DNA of 64,000 bases from contig CAWEHB010000016.1 in the NCBI GenBank assembly GCA_963808705.1, positions 186,001 to 250,000 on the forward strand. Direction: 5' to 3'. The position numbers and the translations under genes were made by a program. The notes beneath the pieces are model-generated. The model saw only the letters and a program-made list of their open reading frames with translations, searched no databases and had not been told where the DNA came from. Origin of the DNA: JASHPR01 sp963808705. GTDB lineage: Bacteria; Actinomycetota; Actinomycetes; Streptosporangiales; Streptosporangiaceae. Positions 1 to 7,388 of the stretch are shown here, in pieces. Positions within the stretch are counted from its first letter, which is position 1, and each line of letters opens with the position of its first letter.

Positions 1-14
1 TGCACCCGTGGACC

Positions 15-413
15 ATGCACGCGCTGTCCGAGCACCGGCCTCCCCCGCCGAAGGTGAATGACGGGCGGGTGGGGCTCAACGGCAAGATCGGCCTGCTGAT
101 CACCACGCTGGTCGGCACGATGATCTGCGCATATGTGTTCGGCATCATCGCGCTTGTCAGCCTGCCGTCGGCGATCACGAGCCACAACCTGACGATCATT
201 ATCGCGTGGGTCAGCAGCAACTTCCTGCAGCTGGTGCTGCTGCCAGTCATCATCGTCGGCCAGAACCTGCAGGCCAAGGCGTCGGACAAGCGCGCAGAGG
301 ACACGTACAACGACGCCGCGGCCGTCTTGCACGAGGCGCTGGAGATCCAGAAGCACCTCGCGGCCCAGGACCAGGTACTGACCGGGCTGGCGGCCGCGGC
401 GGCCAAGGGGTAA
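15..413 (+). CDS. small two-helix membrane protein, unknown function
   Basis: This is a 132-residue protein with two predicted membrane segments, roughly residues 26-50 and 60-82, followed by a charged and probably helical tail. The stretch after helix 2 (VGQNLQAKASDKRAEDTY) and the closing heptad-like region resemble a family of small actinobacterial membrane proteins related to DUF1003 or low-affinity permease-like proteins; I recognise the pattern but cannot assign a function. The reading frame is open back to the first bases of the window, so the true start may lie upstream and the entry may be 5'-partial. It precedes ftsH by 67 bases on the same strand. Confidence 0.6.
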   Translation: MHALSEHRPPPPKVNDGRVGLNGKIGLLITTLVGTMICAYVFGIIALVSLPSAITSHNLTIIIAWVSSNFLQLVLLPVIIVGQNLQAKASDKRAEDTYNDAAAVLHEALEIQKHLAAQDQVLTGLAAAAAKG

Positions 414-480
414 TGGCCTCGTGCCCGGCTGAGACGCAGGCGTTTACCGTTCCGGTGGCGGCGAGGCGTAAGAATGACTC

Positions 481-2490
481 ATGAGCAAGCAGCCGAACCC
501 GCCGCCCCCCGGCGACAAGCCCGTTCCCACGGCACCGCCGCCGCCACCCGCGTGGCGGCACTGGCTCTGGCCGATCGCGCTCCTCGCGACGGTGCTGCTG
601 TATCTCTTCCTGCCCGGGATCCACGTCAACGAGCCGGTCAGCCTGAGCTACTCGCAGTTCATCTCGGACGCCAGCGCCCACAAGATCAAGACCGTGGACT
701 TCGGCAACGGCGCGAGCGGGTCGAACACCACGGCGACCGGTGAGCTGACGAGCGGCCAGTCGTACACGACCGTCATACCCGGCCCGCCCACGCCCCAGCT
801 CAGCCAGCAGCTGACCGCGGACGGCGTGAAGACGGTGACCGCGTCGCCGCCCAGCTCGGGCCTGGGTACCGACCTGCTGTACTGGCTGTTCCTGCTGCTG
901 CCGTTCATCTTCGTGTTCTGGCTGTTCCGGCGGATGAGCCGGGGCGCCGGCGCGGCCGGCGGGCTGCAGGGCGTGCTCGGCGTGGGCCGGAGCGGGGCGA
1001 AGGTCTTCGATGCCGAGCGGCCAGATACCAAGTTCAGCGACGTGGCCGGCTACGAGGGCGTCAAGTCCGAGATCAGCGAGGTGGTCGACTTCCTGCGCAA
1101 CCCCGACCGCTACAAGCGGGCGGGCGCGATGGCGCCGCGCGGCGTGCTGATGATCGGCCCGCCGGGCACCGGCAAGACGCTGATCGCCCGGGCGGTGGCC
1201 GGCGAGGCCTCGGTGCCGTTCTTCTCGGTCACCGGCTCGAGCTTCGTCGAGCTGTTCGTCGGGGTCGGCGCGGCCCGGGTCCGCGACCTGTTCAGCGAGG
1301 CACGCAAGCGGGCCCCCGCGATCATCTTCATCGACGAGATCGACGCCATCGGCCAGCGGCGGGCCGGCGCGGGCGTCGCGGTGTCCAACGACGAGCGGGA
1401 GCAGACCCTCAACCAGCTGCTGGCCGAGATGGACGGCTTCGACGTGACCCAGGGGATCGTGGTGCTGGGCGCGACCAACCGCCCCGAGGTCCTTGACCCG
1501 GCGCTGCTGCGCCCGGGCCGGTTCGACCGCCAGATCACGGTGCCGCTGCCCACCCTGCCCGAGCGGCAGGCCATCCTCAAGGTCCACTGCCGTGACAAGA
1601 AGCTCGGCCCCGACGTCGACCTGAACGTCGTGGCCCGGGGGACCCCGGGCTTCTCCGGCGCGGACCTGGCCAACCTGGCCAACGAGGCGGCGATCGTCGC
1701 GGTCCGCGACAACCGCGACGTGCTGACCGCGGAGGACTTTTCCGACGCCCGGGACCGGATCCTGCTCGGCCGCCGGGAGGGCTCCAACGTGCTGCTGCCG
1801 GAGGAGAAGCAGGCGGTCGCGATCCACGAGTCCGGCCACGCGCTGGTCGCCGCGCTGTCCGAGCACGCCGACCCGGTCGCCAAGATCACGATCCTGCCGG
1901 CCGGGCAGACCCTCGGCGTCACCGAGCAGCTGCCGCTGGACGAGCGGCACCTGTACCAGGAGGACTACCTCACCGACTCCCTGGCCGTGCGGCTCGGCGG
2001 CCGCGCCGCCGAGCTGGTCAAGTTCGGGCAGGGCTCCACCGGGGCCGCCAACGACCTGGCCAGCGCCACCGACCTGGCGACCAAGATGGTCCGCGAGTAC
2101 GGCCTGTCGCCGGCGCTGGGACCCATCGGGTATCCCGAGGGCGGCTCGGTGTTCCTCGGCGGCGGAGGCGGGCAGGGGCTGTCCAGCCGGCCGTTCGCCG
2201 AGGCCACCCAGGCCATGATCGACAGCGAGGTGTCCCGGCTGCTGCGCGAGGCCGAGCAGACCGCGGTCGGGCTGCTGCGCTCCCACGAGACCCAGCTCGA
2301 TCAGCTCGTCGACCTGCTGGTGGAGAAGGAGACGGTGGACGGCGAGGAGGTGTACCGGATCGTCGGCAAACCGGTGCCCGCGCACCGGCCGGAGGAGATG
2401 GCGATCGGGCCGCGGGCCGCGGCCGCCGCCACCGTCGCGCACGACGGGACCCGGCCGGCCGTGCCCAGAAGCGGTAACCAGCCCGCGTGA
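481..2490 (+). CDS. ftsH: ATP-dependent zinc metalloprotease FtsH
   Basis: FtsH is a membrane-anchored AAA+ protease that extracts and degrades misfolded or short-lived membrane and cytosolic proteins. The 669-residue protein has a Pro-rich N-terminus, a membrane segment at about 23-40, an extracytoplasmic domain and a second membrane segment at about 132-150. The AAA module has Walker A GPPGTGKT at 226-233, and the Walker B and arginine-finger regions follow. The zinc site HESGH lies at 449-453, and the downstream STGAANDL stretch carries the usual third-ligand region. It is somewhat shorter at the C-terminus than many FtsH proteins. It shares a GTGA four-base overlap with the next gene. Neighbours are not the usual folE/hpt, so this could be one of several FtsH copies. 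Confidence 0.95.
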   Translation: MSKQPNPPPPGDKPVPTAPPPPPAWRHWLWPIALLATVLLYLFLPGIHVNEPVSLSYSQFISDASAHKIKTVDFGNGASGSNTTATGELTSGQSYTTVIPGPPTPQLSQQLTADGVKTVTASPPSSGLGTDLLYWLFLLLPFIFVFWLFRRMSRGAGAAGGLQGVLGVGRSGAKVFDAERPDTKFSDVAGYEGVKSEISEVVDFLRNPDRYKRAGAMAPRGVLMIGPPGTGKTLIARAVAGEASVPFFSVTGSSFVELFVGVGAARVRDLFSEARKRAPAIIFIDEIDAIGQRRAGAGVAVSNDEREQTLNQLLAEMDGFDVTQGIVVLGATNRPEVLDPALLRPGRFDRQITVPLPTLPERQAILKVHCRDKKLGPDVDLNVVARGTPGFSGADLANLANEAAIVAVRDNRDVLTAEDFSDARDRILLGRREGSNVLLPEEKQAVAIHESGHALVAALSEHADPVAKITILPAGQTLGVTEQLPLDERHLYQEDYLTDSLAVRLGGRAAELVKFGQGSTGAANDLASATDLATKMVREYGLSPALGPIGYPEGGSVFLGGGGGQGLSSRPFAEATQAMIDSEVSRLLREAEQTAVGLLRSHETQLDQLVDLLVEKETVDGEEVYRIVGKPVPAHRPEEMAIGPRAAAAATVAHDGTRPAVPRSGNQPA

Positions 2491-3548
2491 AGCTCCTGGT
2501 CCTCGGCGCCGGCGACGTGCACCGCCTGCTGCCCTGCGGCGAGTGCGCCGACGCGATGCGGGGCGCGCTCGCCGCGCTTGCCCGCGGGCAGGTGCACCAG
2601 CCGCTGCGGACGATCGTCAGGCCGCCGGGCGCGGCCGGGATGATGGCGCTGATGCCGGCCTACCAGGCGGACGGGGCGGCCGCGGACGCGGCCGGGGAGG
2701 CCGGGACAGCCAGCGAGGCGGGGGCAGCCAGCGAGGCGGGGGCAGCCGGGGAGGCCGCCTACGGCCTCAAGGCGATCTGCATCTTCCCCGGCAACCCGGC
2801 CGCGGGCCTGGACTCCCACCAGGGCGTCGTGCTGCTGTCCAGCGCGCGGACCGGCGAGCCGCTGGCCGTGCTCAACGCGTCGGCCGTGACCGAGGTCCGC
2901 ACCGCCGCGGTGTCGGCCGTCGCCACCGAGCTGCTGGCCCGCGCCGACGCGACCGAGCTGGCCATCATCGGCACCGGCGTCCAGGCCCGGGCGCACCTGC
3001 TGGCCATCGCGGCGGCGCGGCCGCTGACCCGCGTCCGGGTCGCTGGCCGGGACCAGGCCAGGGCGCGCTGGTTCGCCGAGGACATGCGCGAGCGCGTCCC
3101 GGCCCCGGTCACGGCCTGCGGCTCGGCGGCCGACGCGGTCGCCGGGGCCGGGATCGTGGTCACCGCGACCAGTTCGGCCGAGCCGGTGCTGCGCAAGGCC
3201 TGGCTGGCCCCCGGAGCGCACGTCAACGCGGTGGGGGCGTGCGTCCCGCAGGCCCGCGAGCTCGACACCGAGACGATGGCCGCCGCCGCCCTGTTCACGG
3301 ACAGCCGCGAGTCGGCCACCAGCGAGGCCGGCGACTACCTGCTGGCCGAGGCGGACGGCGCGATCGGGCCGGACCACATCCGGGCCGAGATTGGCGAGCT
3401 GCTCATCGGGGCGGTGCCGGGCCGCACCGGCGACGCCGAGATCACGGTGTTCGAGTCGCTCGGCCTAGCCGTCGAGGACCTGGCCGCGGCCGCGCTGGCC
3501 TACCGGAAGGCCACGGAACTCGACACCGGGTCATGGGTGGAGTTCTAA
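2487..3548 (+). CDS. ornithine cyclodeaminase / mu-crystallin family protein
   Basis: This is a 353-residue member of the ornithine cyclodeaminase/mu-crystallin family, NAD(P)-dependent enzymes that deaminate or reduce small amino and imino acids. The Rossmann region is clear (IIGTGVQARAHL), and the family segments VTEVRTAAVSA and TDSRESATSEAGD are present. The exact substrate (ornithine, alanine, a ketimine) cannot be told from sequence. The start is a GTG inside the ftsH stop region, giving a four-base overlap and probable translational coupling. An Ala/Glu/Gly-rich insertion around residues 55-90 contains an 18-base unit repeated twice (about 2708-2745), one of several in-frame tandem duplications in this window. 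Confidence 0.85.
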   Translation: MKLLVLGAGDVHRLLPCGECADAMRGALAALARGQVHQPLRTIVRPPGAAGMMALMPAYQADGAAADAAGEAGTASEAGAASEAGAAGEAAYGLKAICIFPGNPAAGLDSHQGVVLLSSARTGEPLAVLNASAVTEVRTAAVSAVATELLARADATELAIIGTGVQARAHLLAIAAARPLTRVRVAGRDQARARWFAEDMRERVPAPVTACGSAADAVAGAGIVVTATSSAEPVLRKAWLAPGAHVNAVGACVPQARELDTETMAAAALFTDSRESATSEAGDYLLAEADGAIGPDHIRAEIGELLIGAVPGRTGDAEITVFESLGLAVEDLAAAALAYRKATELDTGSWVEF

Positions 3549-3570
3549 CCGCCGGGCCTACGATGAGCCG

Positions 3571-6500
3571 GTGACATCAGCCGGGTACCTGCGCTTCCCC
3601 CACATTCACGAAGACGTCGTCGCCTTCGTCGCCGAGGACGACGTATGGCTCGCTCCGGCCGGCGGCGGCCGGGCCTGGCGGGTCTCTGCCGACCGCGCGG
3701 CCGTGAGCCACCCCCGGATCTCCCGGGACGGCACGATGATCGCCTGGACCAGCGAGCGGGACGGCCCGCCCGAGGTCTACCTGGCCGGGATCGACGGCGG
3801 GAACGGCCTCAGGCTCAGCTACTGGGCCGACCAGGGAACCAGGGTCTGCGGCTGGACGCCGGACGGCGACGTCATCGCGATCACCGCCTCGGGCCAGCCG
3901 TTCGCGCACTTCACCTGGGCCTACGCGCTGCCCGTCGCGGATCCGGCCCCGGCGGCCGGGAGCGACGGCTCGGCGGCCGGGAGCGACGGCTCGGCAGCGG
4001 GCGGCCGACTGCTGCCGTTCGGCCCGGTCGTCGACCTGGCCATCGAGGCGCCCGGGGTCGCGCTGCTGACCGCGGCCGATCGCGATCCGGCGTTCTGGAA
4101 GCGGTACCGGGGCGGGACGTCGGGACGGCTGTGGCTGCGCCCGGCCGCGACCGACGGCGGCCAGCCGCCGTCGCCGGTGTTCACCCGGAAGCTCGCCGGC
4201 CTGGCGGGCCAGCTCGCCAGCCCCATGCTGGTCGGCGGCAGGCTGGCGTTCCTGTCCGACCACGAGGGCACCGGCAACCTGTACTCTTGCGCGCTGGACG
4301 GCAGCGACCTGCGCCGGCACACCGACCACGACGGCCACTACGCCCGCAACGCCAGCACCGACGGCCGGCGGATCGTCTATCACTGCGCGGGCGACATCTG
4401 GCTGCTCGACGGGCTGGACACCCCGGACGGGCCCAGGCGGCTGGAGTTCAGCCTGGCCCCGTCGGCGGCACGGTCACCCAGGCTGATCTCGGCCGATGAT
4501 CATCTGGGCGGCCTGTCCTGCGATCACTCCGGCCAGGCCAGCGCGATCGAGGTACGCGGTACCGTGCACTGGCTCACCCACCGCGACGGCCCGGCGCGGG
4601 CGCTGTCGGTCGTCCCCGGCGTCCGGGCGCGGCTGCCCCGGGTGCTCGGCCAGACCGGCCTGGTGGCGTGGGTGACCGACGCCGAGGGCGCGGACGCGAT
4701 CGAGATAGCCCCGGCCGACGGGTCCGCGGCCGGGACGCCGCCGCGGCGGCTCGCGGCCGGTGCCGTCGGCTGGGCGTCTGACCTGGCGGCGGCACCGGAC
4801 GGCAGCGCCGTCGCCGTCGCCGCGCGCGACGGGAGGCTCTTCGTCGTCGACGTCTCGTCGGGTGAGGTGACCGAGCTGGCATCGTCCGGCAACGGCGAAG
4901 TCACCGGGCTGGCCTGGTCGTCCGACTCGGCCTGGCTGGCGTGGTCACATCCCGGGCCGGAGCCGCTGCGGCAGGTGCGCATGATCCGGCTCGCCGATCC
5001 CGGCCGCACCGTCGTGGACGTCACGGACGGACGGTTCACCGACACCGACCCCGCGTTCACCGCGGACGGCAAGTACCTGGCGTTCCTGTCCGTGCGCAGC
5101 TTTGACCCGGTGTATGACGCGCACGTGTTCGACCTGTCCTTCCCGTACGGGTGGCGTCCCTACCTGGTGCCCTTGGCGGCGGCGACGCCGTCGCCGTTCG
5201 CGCCGCTGCCCGGCGGCCGGCCGGTCGGCGGCCGCCCCGAGGACGACAAGGCCGCGAGCCGGCCGGACCCGGCGGGCCCGGCCGGCAGCGGTCGCGCCGA
5301 GGACGGGCCGGCCGCCCAGGACGACGGCGGGCACGAGGATGCGACTCCGCCGGTCGTGGTGGACACCGACGGCCTGGCCGGCCGGGTCGTGCAGATCCCC
5401 GTCGCCGAATCTCGCTACGCCTCGCTGCGCGCGGTCAAGGGCGGGCTGGCCTGGCTCAAGGAGCCGGTGACCGGCAGCCTCGGGCAGGGCGGTGCCGACC
5501 CCGGCGATGCGGCGCCCCGGCCGTCCCTGGAGCACTTTGATCTCGAGGCGCAGCGGTGCACCGAGCTTGCCGACGAGCTGGACTGGTTCGAGCCCAGCGG
5601 CGACGGGAGCGTGCTTGTCGTCTCCGACCACGGGAAGCTCAGCGTCGTGCCCGCCAGCCGCAAGCCAGACTCGGACAACCCGGCGGACCGGGTCGCCGTG
5701 GACACGTCCCGGGCCAGGTACCTCGCCGACCCGGCCGCGCTGTGGCGCAACGCCTACGCCGAGGCAGGCCGCTTCATCCGGCACGACTTCTGGGTCGCCG
5801 ACATGTCCGAGGTGGACTGGGACGGCGTGCTCGAATCGTACCGGCCGCTGCTGGACCGAATCGCCGGTACCCGTGACTTCGCCGACCTGCTGTGGGAGGT
5901 GTTCGGCGAGCTCGGCACCTCGCACGCCTACGTCTCGCCGGCCGCCGACGACGCTGGCGACTCCGGGCCGGAGGTGGGCGTGCTCGGTGCGGACCTGGAG
6001 CACGGCGCCGACGGCCGGTGGACGGTGGGACGGGTGCTGCCGGGCGAGTCCTCCGACCCCCCGGCCCGCTCCCCGCTCGCCACTCCGGGCGCGCAGATCG
6101 CCCCCGGAGACACGCTGCTCGCGGTGGACGGGCGGCTGCTGGACGGGACCGGGCCGGGCCCGCTGCTGGTCGGCGCGGCCGGGAAGCCGGTCGAGCTGAC
6201 GATCGGCCCGGCCCAGGGCGGCGAGCCTCGCCACGTCGTGGTCGTCACGCTCAAGCAGGAGCGGCGGCTGCGCTACCAGGACTGGGTCGCCGGGCGGCGG
6301 CAGCAGGTCCGCGAGCTCGGCGGGGGGCGGATCGGCTACCTGCACGTTCCGAACATGGTGGGCGGGGGCTGGGCGGACTTCCACCGCGACCTGCACACGG
6401 AGATGGCCCGCGACGCGCTGATCGTGGACCTGCGGGGCAACAGCGGCGGGCACACGTCACAGCTGGTGGTGGAGAAGCTCGCGCGGCGCGTGATCGGCTG

Positions 6501-6951
6501 GAGCGTGCCGCGCGGGCTGCTGCCCGAGACCTATCCGCAGGATGCCCCGCGCGGCCCGATGGTCGCGCTGATCGACGAGTTCGCCGGCTCGGACGGCGAC
6601 ATCGTGACCGCGGCCATCAAGATCCTGGGCCTCGGCCCGGTCGTGGGGACCCGGAGCTGGGGCGGCGTGGTCGGCATCGACGGCTGGCACCGTCTCGTGG
6701 ACGGCACCGGAATCACCGTCCCGCGCTACGCCTTCTGGCTGGACGGCTACGGCTGGACGGTGGAGAATCACGGCGTCGACCCGGACGTCGAGGTGATCTC
6801 GTCCCCCGAGGACTACGCGGCGGGCCGGGACCCGCAGCTGGAGACCGCGGTCCGGATGGCCCTCGACGCGCTCCCGGCGACGCCCGCGGCCAAGGCTCCG
6901 ACCACCGCCGACCGCCCCTCCAAGCGGCGCCCCCCGCTCCCGCCCCGGTAG
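3571..6951 (+). CDS. tricorn protease homologue (S41 family)
   Basis: Tricorn-type proteases act downstream of the proteasome and trim peptides. The 1126-residue protein has the expected order: N-terminal beta-propeller repeats (to about 290), a second propeller (about 310-660), a helical core with GELGTSHAYV carrying the likely catalytic His785, a PDZ domain (about 795-890), and the C-terminal S41 core with VDLRGNSGG and the nucleophile Ser1007 in FAGSDGD. A low-complexity Pro/Asp/Ala insertion lies near residues 545-590, and a 21-base unit repeats twice near 3955-4000 (GSDGSAA). Translation starts at GTG 3571; a TACGAT box ends six bases upstream, suggesting a leaderless mRNA rather than a Shine-Dalgarno start. 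Confidence 0.92.
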   Translation: MTSAGYLRFPHIHEDVVAFVAEDDVWLAPAGGGRAWRVSADRAAVSHPRISRDGTMIAWTSERDGPPEVYLAGIDGGNGLRLSYWADQGTRVCGWTPDGDVIAITASGQPFAHFTWAYALPVADPAPAAGSDGSAAGSDGSAAGGRLLPFGPVVDLAIEAPGVALLTAADRDPAFWKRYRGGTSGRLWLRPAATDGGQPPSPVFTRKLAGLAGQLASPMLVGGRLAFLSDHEGTGNLYSCALDGSDLRRHTDHDGHYARNASTDGRRIVYHCAGDIWLLDGLDTPDGPRRLEFSLAPSAARSPRLISADDHLGGLSCDHSGQASAIEVRGTVHWLTHRDGPARALSVVPGVRARLPRVLGQTGLVAWVTDAEGADAIEIAPADGSAAGTPPRRLAAGAVGWASDLAAAPDGSAVAVAARDGRLFVVDVSSGEVTELASSGNGEVTGLAWSSDSAWLAWSHPGPEPLRQVRMIRLADPGRTVVDVTDGRFTDTDPAFTADGKYLAFLSVRSFDPVYDAHVFDLSFPYGWRPYLVPLAAATPSPFAPLPGGRPVGGRPEDDKAASRPDPAGPAGSGRAEDGPAAQDDGGHEDATPPVVVDTDGLAGRVVQIPVAESRYASLRAVKGGLAWLKEPVTGSLGQGGADPGDAAPRPSLEHFDLEAQRCTELADELDWFEPSGDGSVLVVSDHGKLSVVPASRKPDSDNPADRVAVDTSRARYLADPAALWRNAYAEAGRFIRHDFWVADMSEVDWDGVLESYRPLLDRIAGTRDFADLLWEVFGELGTSHAYVSPAADDAGDSGPEVGVLGADLEHGADGRWTVGRVLPGESSDPPARSPLATPGAQIAPGDTLLAVDGRLLDGTGPGPLLVGAAGKPVELTIGPAQGGEPRHVVVVTLKQERRLRYQDWVAGRRQQVRELGGGRIGYLHVPNMVGGGWADFHRDLHTEMARDALIVDLRGNSGGHTSQLVVEKLARRVIGWSVPRGLLPETYPQDAPRGPMVALIDEFAGSDGDIVTAAIKILGLGPVVGTRSWGGVVGIDGWHRLVDGTGITVPRYAFWLDGYGWTVENHGVDPDVEVISSPEDYAAGRDPQLETAVRMALDALPATPAAKAPTTADRPSKRRPPLPPR

Positions 6952-7215
6952 CTGAGCGAGCCAAAGGGCGCGGCGCCGACTGGACTGAGGAGCGAGGGAG
7001 CCTGCGACCGAGCGACGAGGGAAGGAGGCGCGCAAAAGCGCCCGGAGGCGAGAGAGAAACACTGAGCGAGCCAAAGGGCGCGGCGCCGACTGGACTGAGG
7101 AGCGAGGGAGCCTGCGACCGAGCGACGAGGGAAGGAGGCGCAGTGAAGGGGGATGGGGAGGCGGGCGGGGCCCGGAGGCGAGCGAGGAGGATAAGAGCGC
7201 CCGGAGGCGAGGGAA
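6952..7215 (+). repeat. 80-bp direct duplication plus short GC-rich satellites
   Basis: Immediately after the tricorn stop codon an 80-base sequence (6952-7031) recurs without a visible mismatch at 7062-7141, 110 bases downstream. Shorter units containing CCCGGAGGCGAG recur near 7041, 7171 and 7201. The strand is strongly purine-rich. No gene is apparent here, and the block separates the tricorn gene from the trp leader. It looks like a duplicated intergenic repeat rather than an IS, since I find no inverted termini. Confidence 0.8.
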
Positions 7216-7229
7216 GCTAATATGACTGC

Positions 7230-7271
7230 ATGCGCGCGAACCGCACCGCTGGCTGGTGGCGCCGCCCCTGA
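7230..7271 (+). CDS. trpL: trp operon leader peptide with tandem Trp codons
   Basis: A 14-codon ORF encodes MRANRTAGWWRRP. Two adjacent Trp codons lie just upstream of an anthranilate synthase gene and are followed by alternative hairpins, which is the hallmark of ribosome-mediated attenuation. In Streptomyces a comparable leader with consecutive Trp codons precedes trpE. A GGGAAG element about 13 bases upstream may be the ribosome site. Stalling at the Trp codons under tryptophan limitation would release segment 2 to form the antiterminator. Confidence 0.85.
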   Translation: MRANRTAGWWRRP

Positions 7272-7340
7272 GGCGGTTCCTGGTTCGCGCACGCAGCAGA
7301 TCCTGAAGGCGACCGCCCGGCAGCCGGCGGTCGCCTTTGC
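7231..7340 (+). promoter_or_regulatory. trp transcription attenuator (alternative hairpins)
   Basis: Segment 1 within the leader (GCGCGAACC, 7233-7241) is complementary to segment 2 (GGTTCGCGC, 7282-7290), giving the pause hairpin. GGCGGT at 7272-7277 can instead pair with ACCGCC at 7312-7317, which is the 5' arm of the terminator, and this gives the antiterminator. These mutually exclusive pairings are read directly from the sequence; folding energies were not computed. Confidence 0.8.
7306..7340 (+). terminator. intrinsic terminator of the trp attenuator
   Basis: A perfect 12-bp stem (AAGGCGACCGCC at 7306-7317 with its complement at 7326-7337) encloses an 8-base loop and ends in a short T run. 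It lies between the leader peptide and trpE. The T tract is short, as is usual in GC-rich actinobacteria. Confidence 0.8.
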
Positions 7341-7388
7341 TGTCCGCACCGTCCGGCACCGGGCCCGATGACCGAGGCGAGGGCCGAT

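Noticed and set aside
250..2442. 730-codon open frame antisense to ftsH
   Set aside because: It mirrors ftsH in the complementary frame, has no recognisable domains and no start context.
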